Assembly: GCF_006874645.1 (NCBI RefSeq)
Contig: NZ_CP030082.1
Coordinates: 1,860,001 to 1,924,000, forward strand
DNA from: Bdellovibrio sp. ZAP7
GTDB lineage: Bacteria; Bdellovibrionota; Bdellovibrionia; Bdellovibrionales; Bdellovibrionaceae
Reading direction: 5' to 3'
DNA length: 64,000 nucleotides
Part shown: one piece after another, positions 35,700-44,048 of the stretch
Layout: every line of letters begins with the position of its first letter
How positions within the stretch are numbered: the stretch's first letter is position 1
Made by a program: the position numbers and the translations under genes
The notes under the pieces: model-generated
Seen by the model: the letters and a program-made list of their open reading frames with translations, nothing else
What the model was told of the DNA's origin: nothing
The model's database searches: none

Positions 35700-36527
35700 A
35701 TGATTTACGACTGTTTTGCATTTTTTAATGAGCTGGATTTACTTGAGATTCGTTTAAACACACTAAACGACGTTGTAGATCGTTTTGTTTTGGTCGAAGC
35801 GACTAGAACTTTTCAAAAGAAAGAAAAACCGCTTTTTTTTGAATTGAATAAGGAACGCTTTAAGCCTTTTTTGCATAAAATCGAGCACGTCGTAGTCGAT
35901 GAATATCCAACTTTCTTTTCTAAATGGCGTATTCCAAAAACCTGGGACTATGATGATCATCAAAAGGAAGGCATTCTTCACGGATTAAAAAAATGTCATC
36001 CGAACGATGTGATCATTGTCTCCGATGTGGATGAAATTCCTCGTCCAGAATTAGTCCGTGAATACGCGAGCAAGCCGGGAATTAAAGTTTTCCAGCAAAA
36101 GCTTTACTATTACTATCTAAATTGTTTCATCAAAACCTATCCAGAGCCAATTCCGTTGGTTGATGGTTATATGCCCTGGTATGGCACCGTGATGTTGAAC
36201 TATAAAGACATCAAAACGATCAAAAAGACGCGTCTTCATCGTGAAACACGTCAAAACACTGATCTGGTCACAATTGTACCAAACGGTGGTTGGCATTTCA
36301 GTTATCTCGGTGGCGCTAAGAAAGTGATCGAAAAGATTGAGGCCTATGCTCATAAAGAGCATAATCGCGATGAATTTAAAGATCCGAAAAAGGTAGAGGA
36401 TATCATCCGCAAGGGTGGCAGTCTTTACGGGGATAAACTAGATTCCCAGTTTGTTAAAGTGGATGAATCATTCCCAAAATACGTTCAGCAGCACAAAGCT
36501 GAACTGCACGAACTGATACTTGAGTAA
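35700..36527 (+). CDS. Family 17 glycosyltransferase (MGAT3-like)
   Basis: The 275-residue protein begins I-Y-D-C-F-A-F-F-N-E-L-D-L-L-E-I-R, the characteristic start of GT17, with L-V-E-A-T-R-T-F (31-38), D-Y-D-D-H-Q (83-88) and a metal-binding V-S-D-V-D-E-I-P-R-P (107-116). Eukaryotic members add bisecting GlcNAc; bacterial members occur in LPS/capsule loci and are mostly untested. It lies between two paralogous membrane transferases, 56 nt after the first and 2 nt before the second. Confidence 0.85.
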   Translation: MIYDCFAFFNELDLLEIRLNTLNDVVDRFVLVEATRTFQKKEKPLFFELNKERFKPFLHKIEHVVVDEYPTFFSKWRIPKTWDYDDHQKEGILHGLKKCHPNDVIIVSDVDEIPRPELVREYASKPGIKVFQQKLYYYYLNCFIKTYPEPIPLVDGYMPWYGTVMLNYKDIKTIKKTRLHRETRQNTDLVTIVPNGGWHFSYLGGAKKVIEKIEAYAHKEHNRDEFKDPKKVEDIIRKGGSLYGDKLDSQFVKVDESFPKYVQQHKAELHELILE

Positions 36528-36529
36528 AT

Positions 36530-38077
36530 ATGCCAGTCTCATCCTTGCTCGTTAATTTTTTATCATTGATGTTGTTGGGGTTCTATCTCCAACGATTTTC
36601 ATTTCTGCGAGCTGGTGTTGCTTTCATATTGAAAGCACTTTTGTTTTCGTCATTGGCCTGGTTGGTATTTACCGGCGCAGGTTATTTATTTACGCCGCTT
36701 TATTTTGATCATGCCGAAGTTAACATTGTGTCCGTCGCAAGTTATTGGCTTCAAGGGCATCCTATTTACACAGCCCTTCAAGATCCCTCGAGATACTCAT
36801 TGTTATACGGGCCTTGGCCTTACCTGGTGAATGCGTTCTTTCAAAGTAGCGGGTTGTCAGTTCTGGTGATGGGAAAGATCCCAGGGGTTCTAAATCTTTC
36901 TATTTTGCTGGCCGCTTTTTACTTAAGTATAAAGCAAATCGGGCTATCGCGTTCTAAGCTTTTGTTGGCACTGGGAACTCTGAGTGTTGTTTTGCTCGGC
37001 TATTATAATTTCAGTTACTGGAATCGACCGGATTCTTATTTAACAGCCTATGCTTTCCTGGCTCTTTTTGTCGTTCTCATGAGTGATAAGCTCGGAGTCT
37101 ATGCGACCTATGGACTTCTAGGATTGCTTTGTGGTTTATCTGCAAACTGCAAGCTGCATGGAGTTTTGTACTTCGTGCCGGCGGTGGTGTTCTATTTGGA
37201 AATGAATCGCACCAAAGTAAAGCTGCTTCCGTTGCTGTGTGCATCGGTTCTGGCAGTCTTTGGATTGCTGATGCCCTTCCTGCTTAATAATGTCGGTGCC
37301 GAGAATTATTTCGCCTGGATCGAAATGGCTTCCAAGCATGGTCTCGTGATGAAGGATTTCGTAAAAAATCTGACCTTCATCGGCAGCTTTTTAATCTTCA
37401 TTTATTTATTGGGGTTTCAGCGAAAGTACAGATGGACTTTCATTGCGTTAGTGATTGTAAGTGTCGTGGTTGCGTTGGCGGCCAGTAAGCCGGGGGCTGG
37501 GCCTCATCACTTTATGCCATTGCTACCACTTGTGCTTTATTTTGCCGTAGACGCGTATTTCAGTATGGGCTCTCAGGAGCGCAGCCGATTGAATTTTGTC
37601 GTTGCAGCCTTTTTGTTAACTGTTTCCTTAAATGGAGTGAATCGACAAAAGCGTGTGGCAGCGTTGTTTCAGCAAACCATCGTGCGTAAAGAAGAACTTT
37701 TGGATTTCTCAGAGGTCTTAAATAGTACGGAAGGGAAGCTCGAAGTCGGATATTCAGAAGTAAAAAACTATGAATCGAGTTTTTTAAAAGTAGTTTCAGT
37801 AGCTAAGGAGCGTGGCCTTTTGTTGGATGGAGCCGCTCTGATGGATATGAAGGCTTCAGGTTTAGCTATTCCCCAAGAGACAATTGAATCAATTAAAAAC
37901 TGTTCCATTCCCAATTTCGTGTTTCCAAAAGATGGTGAACCATGGGGAATGACCAGTTTCTATGGACATAAACCCCTGTTTGATGAAGAATTCAAAGAAG
38001 CTTTTCATCGTGCATACCTTAAAGAGCGTGAGTCCAAGTTTTATTCTCTTTATAAGTGCAGAGAGGGGTTGCGATGA
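36530..38077 (+). CDS. GT-C-type membrane glycosyltransferase, paralogue 2
   Basis: The 515-residue protein parallels the 34093-35643 product along its whole length: Y-F-D-H-A-E-V-N-I, R-Y-S-L-L-Y-G-P-W-P-Y, F-S-Y-W-N-R-P-D-S, C-K-L-H-G-V-L-Y-F, S-K-P-G-A-G and C-terminal A-L-M-D-M-K-A-S-G-L-A-I-P are all shared. The pair must come from a duplication with divergence, perhaps to different acceptors. Its stop overlaps the next start (ATGA). Confidence 0.65.
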   Translation: MPVSSLLVNFLSLMLLGFYLQRFSFLRAGVAFILKALLFSSLAWLVFTGAGYLFTPLYFDHAEVNIVSVASYWLQGHPIYTALQDPSRYSLLYGPWPYLVNAFFQSSGLSVLVMGKIPGVLNLSILLAAFYLSIKQIGLSRSKLLLALGTLSVVLLGYYNFSYWNRPDSYLTAYAFLALFVVLMSDKLGVYATYGLLGLLCGLSANCKLHGVLYFVPAVVFYLEMNRTKVKLLPLLCASVLAVFGLLMPFLLNNVGAENYFAWIEMASKHGLVMKDFVKNLTFIGSFLIFIYLLGFQRKYRWTFIALVIVSVVVALAASKPGAGPHHFMPLLPLVLYFAVDAYFSMGSQERSRLNFVVAAFLLTVSLNGVNRQKRVAALFQQTIVRKEELLDFSEVLNSTEGKLEVGYSEVKNYESSFLKVVSVAKERGLLLDGAALMDMKASGLAIPQETIESIKNCSIPNFVFPKDGEPWGMTSFYGHKPLFDEEFKEAFHRAYLKERESKFYSLYKCREGLR

Positions 38078-39231
38078 TAAATCGTAAGAAGACAATAGGA
38101 GAATTTATTTTCCTATTTGTTATCATCGCAGCGTTCATCCAGAGTGTTATTAAGTTAATGCGTAGAGCTTCTACAGGATGGGATCATGAGATCTACTGTA
38201 AGGCTTCTGAAGTATGGAGCAGCGGCTTAGATCCATATATTGCAGAAAATCTGGGGATGAAGCTTTCTTATTCATATCCGGCGTTATTTCTGACTTTTTA
38301 CCAGTACCTATGTTCAATTAAGTTTATCTTCATCTATATCGACATACTTCTCATTGGTGTTATCGTGTGGCTTCTGGTGCGTAAGCTTTCAAGTAGTTTG
38401 ATTGTTGCGCTTCCTGTTGTGCTTCTGGGCTATAACTCGACATATTCCAATATCGAAACGGGGAATCTAGGTGTCGTTGAAGCTTTTCTGCTAACTCTTG
38501 CACTCGTATTTACGGTTCAGAAAAAAAATTGGTCTTCGATCTTTTTGGTTCCAATGGCATTTTTGAAAATCGTTCCTTCGATGCTGGCTTTGCCAATCTG
38601 GTTTTCGAGCCCAAAATGGAAAGACAGAGCGATTCAGTTTATAGTGTTTGTAGGCGGAATGATTTCTCTTATTGTTGCGAATATTATTTTCTCAAAAGAG
38701 CTGGCCTTATCATTTTTTAGACAGCTTACGGGTGGGTATTTAAATCAACATAGCCCCGCTAATGAAATGACGGCAAACGCATCGAACCCGACAGTTCTTT
38801 TGTTCTTCAAAAACCTGGCAATGATGTTTACAGAGCAATATTGGTTTGCGATTTTTGTAATTTTGGTTGCAGGGCTGGCTGCTCTTACATATTGGGTTTG
38901 GAAAAACACAATTCGTAACGAAGCAAGTGCCCTCTATAGGCTCTGCTGGAGTTACCTTCTGATTTTAATGTGGATTCCACGTTTGAAGCCGTATGCGCTT
39001 ATTCTTTTATGTGTTGCCATGGTGCCATTGCTTTCGCGTGTTCCAAGACGATTCGCATTTTGGATCTTCTTTGTTACCGTGTTCCATCGTGTATTAAATG
39101 GAACTAAGAACAATGAATGGTGGGAATTGATTTCGAACAACACAGCAATCTATACGATGATTGCCGTGTTGATCCTGCTGACTCTCCAATGGAGAAAGCA
39201 AAGACAAACGTCTAAAGACGTAGACGTTTAA
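38074..39231 (+). CDS. GT87-like (DUF2029) polyprenyl-phosphate-sugar transferase
   Basis: The 385-residue product starts at ATG 38074, which overlaps the previous stop and is preceded by GAGAGGGG; an ATG at 38056 lies inside the previous gene. It has about nine to ten helices, G-W-D-H-E-I-Y (acidic first loop), D-P-Y-I-A-E-N, S-Y-P-A-L-F-L and N-I-E-T-G-N-L-G, resembling GT87 alpha-mannosyl-/arabinosyl-type enzymes that use lipid-linked donors. It is last in the rfbBA operon and converges with the polyprenyl-arabinose genes, overlapping their end by 20 nt. Confidence 0.7.
   Translation: MINRKKTIGEFIFLFVIIAAFIQSVIKLMRRASTGWDHEIYCKASEVWSSGLDPYIAENLGMKLSYSYPALFLTFYQYLCSIKFIFIYIDILLIGVIVWLLVRKLSSSLIVALPVVLLGYNSTYSNIETGNLGVVEAFLLTLALVFTVQKKNWSSIFLVPMAFLKIVPSMLALPIWFSSPKWKDRAIQFIVFVGGMISLIVANIIFSKELALSFFRQLTGGYLNQHSPANEMTANASNPTVLLFFKNLAMMFTEQYWFAIFVILVAGLAALTYWVWKNTIRNEASALYRLCWSYLLILMWIPRLKPYALILLCVAMVPLLSRVPRRFAFWIFFVTVFHRVLNGTKNNEWWELISNNTAIYTMIAVLILLTLQWRKQRQTSKDVDV
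39206..39229. terminator. Palindromic hairpin in the overlapping 3' ends
   Basis: AAACGTCTA (39206-39214) pairs perfectly with TAGACGTTT (39221-39229), loop AAGACG. On the plus strand AAAAATATTTT follows; on the minus strand only broken T-runs follow. It codes for the C-termini of both converging proteins and likely acts in both directions, perhaps weakly. Confidence 0.45.
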
Positions 39232-39949
39232 AAATATTTTCAGGAATAGAACAAATAATCCACATGATGTATCGCCAGAAGAACGGCAGATAAACAGTGT
39301 TTTTCTGATCTTCGATGGCCCTGGCGATACCCGCACCCACTTGTGGAGCCTTTCCAAATAACGGCGATTTCTTGTGATCTTTCGTCATGGGTGTGTCTAC
39401 AGGTCCCAGTTTTAAATTTACAATATGGACGCCAGTTCCGAAGAGTCTGTTGCGCATACCATCCAGGAAACAAGTCATACCGGCTTTGGCAGATCCATAG
39501 ACATAATTAGATTGTTTGCCACGGTCTCCCGCCACGGATGAAATCACAGCGATCGTACCATTTTTTTGCGCGACCATTTTCGGAGCTATATAAGTCAGCA
39601 GGGAAGCATGGCTTACGAAGTTACTGTTTAGCAGGTGAAGCATTTCGGCTTGATCGACTTCGGCTTTTCTTGGATCTCCCAAAACCCCGTGAGCTACCAG
39701 TACGACATCGACGGACCCATGATTTGTCCAAATGTCGTTAACAAGCTTTTGATGAGATGAAAGATCATTCAGGTCATGGCTGATGACTGAAACTTTTCCG
39801 GCACCACGGACACGAAGATCACTGGCAATCGCTTCCAGCATTTGGGAGTTTCTGCCCCACAAAATAAGTTCATTTTTTGCTGTGGCATATACTTTAGAAG
39901 TCTCTTGAGCAATTGCTGAAGTGGCTCCAATAATCAGGATTTTTTTCAT
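39212..39949 (-). CDS. dprE2: DprE2-like polyprenylphosphoryl-2-ketoribose reductase (SDR)
   Basis: The 245-residue product starts at ATG 39949, whose ATGA overlaps the dprE1 stop; a TTG at 39964 is less likely. It has I-G-A-T-S-A-I-A-Q-E (nucleotide loop), N-x-x-S/V-S-S-V-A-G-D-R-G and Y-G-S-A-K (Tyr/Lys pair), and a C-terminal helical segment F-F-W-R-Y-I-M-W-I-I. In mycobacteria DprE2 reduces decaprenylphosphoryl-2-keto-ribose to decaprenylphosphoryl-arabinose, using the product of DprE1. The neighbour gene makes this assignment strong. Confidence 0.85.
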   Translation of the reverse strand: MKKILIIGATSAIAQETSKVYATAKNELILWGRNSQMLEAIASDLRVRGAGKVSVISHDLNDLSSHQKLVNDIWTNHGSVDVVLVAHGVLGDPRKAEVDQAEMLHLLNSNFVSHASLLTYIAPKMVAQKNGTIAVISSVAGDRGKQSNYVYGSAKAGMTCFLDGMRNRLFGTGVHIVNLKLGPVDTPMTKDHKKSPLFGKAPQVGAGIARAIEDQKNTVYLPFFWRYIMWIICSIPENIFKRLRL

Positions 39950-41253
39950 CGGACTCGTCTCCAAAAACTAGAAGAAAACTGAGGATCAATAAATTGTTCA
40001 AAGGATTTACGCTGGGGATAGAAGGCGGAAAAACTTTCTTTCGACATTCTGGCGTCTTTTGCCGGATAGACGGCGCCACCGGCGGAGCGCACGATTGCGT
40101 CGCACTCTTCCAGGACCTGATAAAGGTCTTCGCCGTAGTTTGCAAAATCTAATGCAAGTGTCACGCCCTCTTTAGGAAATGACATCATTCCCTCTGAAGG
40201 TACGTTTCCAAAGGTTTTCAGCACCGCCAGGAAAGATCCCATTTGGCTCTTGTTCAACAGTTGGATGATCTTTTGTACTGCGGCACCGGAGTCGTTCTTA
40301 TATGGAACGACGAATTGATATTGTAAGAAGCCTCTTTTGCCATAGATGCGGTTCCAGTTGTGAATTGCATCCAAAGGGTAAAAGAAGGGTTCATAGTGAA
40401 CAAGGTTTTTCTTTCGTGGAGTAATATTCTTTCTGAAATACAACTCGTTGAAGGCGCGAATCGAAAACTTGTTGAGTGTTATCTCGGGGAAATACACTGG
40501 GATATTTTTGAGGCTCGTTAGTTTGTGAACTTTGTAGTTTTCTGTGGCTTGTGGTTTTGCAAAGTTGCCACGAATAAAAATACCACGAATATCTTTTTCG
40601 CTGCTGACACAATCTACCCAGGCAACTGTATATTCATAGCCAGTTTCAGATTCGGCAGCGATTTCGAAAAATTCGCTGAGGGAGTGGAATTGAATTTGCT
40701 CTTGATCGATCCACGATGAATCGATTTTTGTAAGATTAAACTCAACCCAGGTGATGAATCCTGTCAGCCCAAGACCACCGATGGTCGCATAGAAAAGATC
40801 GCTGTTTTCATTTCGAGAACAAATCAGTCTTTCTCCAGACGATCGAAGAATTTCAAAGCGGCTAACGTGATGGCCAAAATTTCCCGCGATATGATGGTTT
40901 TTTCCATGGATATCATTGGCAATGGCGCCGCCGACCGTTATAAATTTTGTACCCGGAGTAACGGGTAGGAACCACCCTCGCGGGACTGCAAGTTGAAGTA
41001 TTTCGTCAAAAGAAACTCCCGCTTCGCAACACAGAACTCCCGTTTCCTGATTAAAATCGATATAGCGATTTAATCCGGTCGAGGAAAGAAGTACGCCATG
41101 GTCATTAAGGCAAGAGTCACCATAGGATCGTCCCAATCCGCGAGGCAATAATGAAGCACTGACCTTTGGCAATAACGAGAACCGGTTCGAAAAGGGATAA
41201 AGGGTCTGATCTGTCGCCAGGGGATATTGTCCCCAGCTCTGATTATCTCTCAT
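39946..41253 (-). CDS. dprE1: DprE1-like FAD-dependent polyprenylphosphoryl-ribose oxidase
   Basis: The 435-residue product starts at ATG 41253 (ATGA overlap with the upstream stop). The FAD domain has P-R-G-L-G-R-S-Y-G-D-S, V-T-P-G-T-K-F-I-T-V-G-G-A-I-A-N-D-I-H-G and K-N-H-H, the DprE1 signature. The C-terminal part has Y-G-K-R-G-F-L-Q-Y-Q-F-V-V-P. It oxidises the 2'-OH of polyprenylphosphoryl-ribose, the first step of epimerisation to D-arabinose. Length (~435) is close to that of mycobacterial DprE1 (~460). Confidence 0.88.
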   Translation of the reverse strand: MRDNQSWGQYPLATDQTLYPFSNRFSLLPKVSASLLPRGLGRSYGDSCLNDHGVLLSSTGLNRYIDFNQETGVLCCEAGVSFDEILQLAVPRGWFLPVTPGTKFITVGGAIANDIHGKNHHIAGNFGHHVSRFEILRSSGERLICSRNENSDLFYATIGGLGLTGFITWVEFNLTKIDSSWIDQEQIQFHSLSEFFEIAAESETGYEYTVAWVDCVSSEKDIRGIFIRGNFAKPQATENYKVHKLTSLKNIPVYFPEITLNKFSIRAFNELYFRKNITPRKKNLVHYEPFFYPLDAIHNWNRIYGKRGFLQYQFVVPYKNDSGAAVQKIIQLLNKSQMGSFLAVLKTFGNVPSEGMMSFPKEGVTLALDFANYGEDLYQVLEECDAIVRSAGGAVYPAKDARMSKESFSAFYPQRKSFEQFIDPQFSSSFWRRVR

Positions 41254-42662
41254 GTCGAAATCCAACCGATCAAACCTAGAATAGCAAAGCAGACCCAGCT
41301 GATTTTGTCTTTAACCGCAAATACAACGGGATCATCATGCATTTCATCTCTATTGGTAAGAATCCAAATTCGCGAGATCCAAAATAGCAATATCGGCGTC
41401 GCAAACCACAAATGTTGTGGATTTGTGTAAAGGGCACGAACATCTTTACTTTGAAGGTAAAGAAGAATGATGAGAATCGCAATCAGTCCCGAGCCGGCCC
41501 CCAATGACTGAATCATGGGATAGTCAACTTGGCGATAGCCTCGTCCATCTATCGTCAGCTTGTTTTTACTTCTGATGATTTCTGTACATCTCTTAACGCA
41601 AGCCAGACTGAAAAAGAATAACGTCGCAAAACTCAATAACCATTCTGAAACTGGAATAGATGTGGCGCCTGATCCCGCAAAGATTCTCAAAGTATACATC
41701 ATGGAAAGAATGATGATGTCCACGACAACACTTTGCTTAAGGTAAAGTGAATAGGCCAAATTCAACATCAGGTAACCTGATATCCACGCCAGATATTCAT
41801 TTGGCAATGGAAGTGCGAAAAGAAACGACCCCAGGAGAAGTGTCGGTAAAAGCAGTATTCCCCATTTGATTGATAGATTGCCCGAAGCGAAGGGTCTATT
41901 CTTTTTGGTGTGATGGTTGCGATCAGAGCGTAGGTCCAAGATGTCGTTGAATATGTAAACGAAGGATGCGGATAGGCTAAAACCTGCAAACGCACAAAGG
42001 CAATTGATGACAATGTCTATATTCCAAATTTTGTGACCTGCGAGTGCAGGGAGGAACACCAAAGCATTCTTGATCCACTGGTGTGGTCGCATTTGCTTGA
42101 TAATTAGTTTAAAAATACTTTTTTTATCGTCGACGATGTACTGCGTAGGTTTTTCCAGCCGTCTAATTTTTGCACGTAAATTGTTCGTCGGATTAACCGC
42201 AATAACTTCATCTGCATCAGTCCAAATTTTTAAATCTGCATCATGGTCCCCAACATATGCGAATTTTTGACTTCCAATCATTTCTTTTATAGCAGCGAGC
42301 TTATTTTGACCTTTATAGTTTTTCTCCATAGTCGAACCGATTGAGCGATTAAATATACCCAAGTGATTGGCTACTTCTTGGACCCATAGATCAGGGCTTG
42401 CAGATGCCAAAATGACTTCTCGACCTTCCGCTTTAGCATTGCGCAAAAGATCTAAGACAGAGATGCGATAAGGCAAAAGTTTGGCAACAACGGGAGCATG
42501 TTTTGCAAGTTGTGCTTTGAAATATGCTTTGCCTTTAAGTAGCCACAAAATACTTTTCAAAAACTGTAAAGGGTTACTCTTAAGTAGCACAAGCCATTGC
42601 TCATAAAGTAAATCAGTTTTTATGAGGCAATCATCTAAATCACAAACAAGCGTATGTTTCAT
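41250..42662 (-). CDS. HAD phosphatase-UbiA fusion: polyprenyl-phosphate phosphoribosyltransferase
   Basis: The 470-residue fusion has an N-terminal HAD domain (D8-L-D10-D-C-L-I-K-T, S-A-S-P-D, Y-V-G-D-H-D-A-D) and from ~185 a UbiA-type prenyltransferase with M-R-P-H-Q-W-I-K-N (191-199), N-D-I-L-D-L-R-S-D (239-247) and N-R-P (255-257). The UbiA part resembles DPPR synthase (Rv3806c), which attaches phosphoribose from PRPP to decaprenyl phosphate. The HAD part can remove the 5-phosphate, so steps 1 and 2 of the arabinose donor pathway may be fused. About eight helices follow. No ribosome site is evident before ATG 42662. Confidence 0.85.
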   Translation of the reverse strand: MKHTLVCDLDDCLIKTDLLYEQWLVLLKSNPLQFLKSILWLLKGKAYFKAQLAKHAPVVAKLLPYRISVLDLLRNAKAEGREVILASASPDLWVQEVANHLGIFNRSIGSTMEKNYKGQNKLAAIKEMIGSQKFAYVGDHDADLKIWTDADEVIAVNPTNNLRAKIRRLEKPTQYIVDDKKSIFKLIIKQMRPHQWIKNALVFLPALAGHKIWNIDIVINCLCAFAGFSLSASFVYIFNDILDLRSDRNHHTKKNRPFASGNLSIKWGILLLPTLLLGSFLFALPLPNEYLAWISGYLMLNLAYSLYLKQSVVVDIIILSMMYTLRIFAGSGATSIPVSEWLLSFATLFFFSLACVKRCTEIIRSKNKLTIDGRGYRQVDYPMIQSLGAGSGLIAILIILLYLQSKDVRALYTNPQHLWFATPILLFWISRIWILTNRDEMHDDPVVFAVKDKISWVCFAILGLIGWIST

Positions 42663-42671
42663 AGGAGGTGG

Positions 42672-42791
42672 ATGTTAGCGACTCCACTCGGGGAGAGCAA
42701 GTGGGCGCGTTGTGTCAACCTGATTCGCAAAATATTTGCCACAGTGTGGAATGGTTGGAATAATTCGACCCTTGCGAGGGCAGGTCAGTGA
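42672..42791 (+). CDS. Possible small upstream ORF, 39 codons, coupled to the O-antigen ligase gene
   Basis: ATG 42672 follows AGGAGGTG (42663-42670), the best ribosome site in the vicinity, and the frame stays open for 39 codons. It stops at TGA 42789-42791, overlapping the GTG start of the next gene (GTGA). The peptide is cationic with two Trp (S-K-W-A-R-C, W-N-G-W-N-N). I know no family for it. It could be a leader peptide that couples translation, or chance: the spacing of 1-3 nt from AGGAGG to ATG is short. Confidence 0.4.
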   Translation: MLATPLGESKWARCVNLIRKIFATVWNGWNNSTLARAGQ

Positions 42792-44026
42792 CTGAAATAG
42801 TGCAGAATGAAGAGAGAAAAATTTGGAGTATCTTAGCGATACTTTTAACTCTAGCAACTGCAGTTAGTCGAAATCTCGTAGATCTTCTTTTCGTTTTGTC
42901 GGCGCTTATTATCATTTACCATGATTTTAAAAGTTGTAAATTGCGTGGTCTAAAACAAATTTTTTCTAATTTAAAGTACGCCTCGATCCTGATTGGAGTG
43001 TGGACCGTTGCAAATATCGCAGGCTACTTTTGCTCCTCTGGAGTTGGCCCTTTGCAGCTGAAAGAAATATTGAGTCTGCGATGGGTACTTAGTTTTTATG
43101 TCTGCATATATCTGGGAATGCACATGGCTTTCCGCGAGAGTGTTTTTCGCAAAATTGCGGTAGCATACTGCCTTATTCTACTTGTGAGTACTTATCTTCA
43201 GTATTTTGTCTTCGCTCAATTTGGACGATTTCAAGGTTTATTTGAAAATCCCAATATCGCCGCATTTTGTATAGCGATGCCTTTGGTTTTCTTGTTTGTA
43301 TGGGAATCGGTGAGTTATCAGGAAACTAAAAAGATTGATTGGACTCTTAGTGTTTGCAGTCTGTTTTTAGCGATCCTGATTTTCTTTACGTTGGGTAGGG
43401 GAATTTGGATTAGCGTAATCTTTAGTTTTTTCGTTATTTCGCTGCTTTTAAAGATAAAAAGAAATCTTCTTGTCGCGATAATTGCCTCCTGTTTCATAGG
43501 TGGTTTATTTGCGGGTAACGTCTTTGGGCTAAAAGACCGTGTTATGTATTCGTTCGACACGACCGAGAACTCTTCTCAAGGCATTCGATTTCTTTTGTGG
43601 CGTAGTAATTGGGAAATCCTTAAAGATTATCCTTTGTTTGGCGTGGGATATTTAGAAAACTACCGTTTGGAAATTCCCTATTTCAAAAAAATTGGTATTT
43701 CGAGCTATGTGGATGAAACAAATCAATACAGCAGTCATGCTCACAACGACCTGTTGCAGGTTGCGGTGGGGGGAGGGGTTGTTGCTGTTATTTCGTTCTG
43801 CTTGCTATTTGGTGGTGCGATTAAGCTCAGTTATGGTGTATTTCGTAGGTCCAGAAGTCAGGAAATACGGATGTTTGCGTTGGGCGGCCTTGCGATTTTG
43901 ATCGTATTTCTCGGAATGGGGATATTTGATAGTCCTTTCGTCATTCCGTTTTCAAGGAATTCCTTTTTGATCTTTTTTGGGCTTTGTCTTGGACGAATGC
44001 AAAGAATGTCCAAAGGTTCTATTTAA
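42788..44026 (+). CDS. O-antigen ligase/polymerase family (WaaL/Wzy)
   Basis: The 412-residue protein starts at GTG 42788 (GAGGG upstream), with about twelve helices. The long periplasmic loop contains S-S-Q-G-I-R-F-L-L-W, Y-P-L-F-G-V-G and S-H-A-H-N-D-L-L-Q; the conserved His/Asn region is typical of Wzy_C/O-antigen ligase. R-G-I-W-I-S also fits. It either joins O-antigen to lipid A-core or polymerises units. It is divergent from the polyprenyl-arabinose operon. Confidence 0.85.
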   Translation: MTEIVQNEERKIWSILAILLTLATAVSRNLVDLLFVLSALIIIYHDFKSCKLRGLKQIFSNLKYASILIGVWTVANIAGYFCSSGVGPLQLKEILSLRWVLSFYVCIYLGMHMAFRESVFRKIAVAYCLILLVSTYLQYFVFAQFGRFQGLFENPNIAAFCIAMPLVFLFVWESVSYQETKKIDWTLSVCSLFLAILIFFTLGRGIWISVIFSFFVISLLLKIKRNLLVAIIASCFIGGLFAGNVFGLKDRVMYSFDTTENSSQGIRFLLWRSNWEILKDYPLFGVGYLENYRLEIPYFKKIGISSYVDETNQYSSHAHNDLLQVAVGGGVVAVISFCLLFGGAIKLSYGVFRRSRSQEIRMFALGGLAILIVFLGMGIFDSPFVIPFSRNSFLIFFGLCLGRMQRMSKGSI

Positions 44027-44048
44027 AAATAGCTTGGGCGAAATGTTG

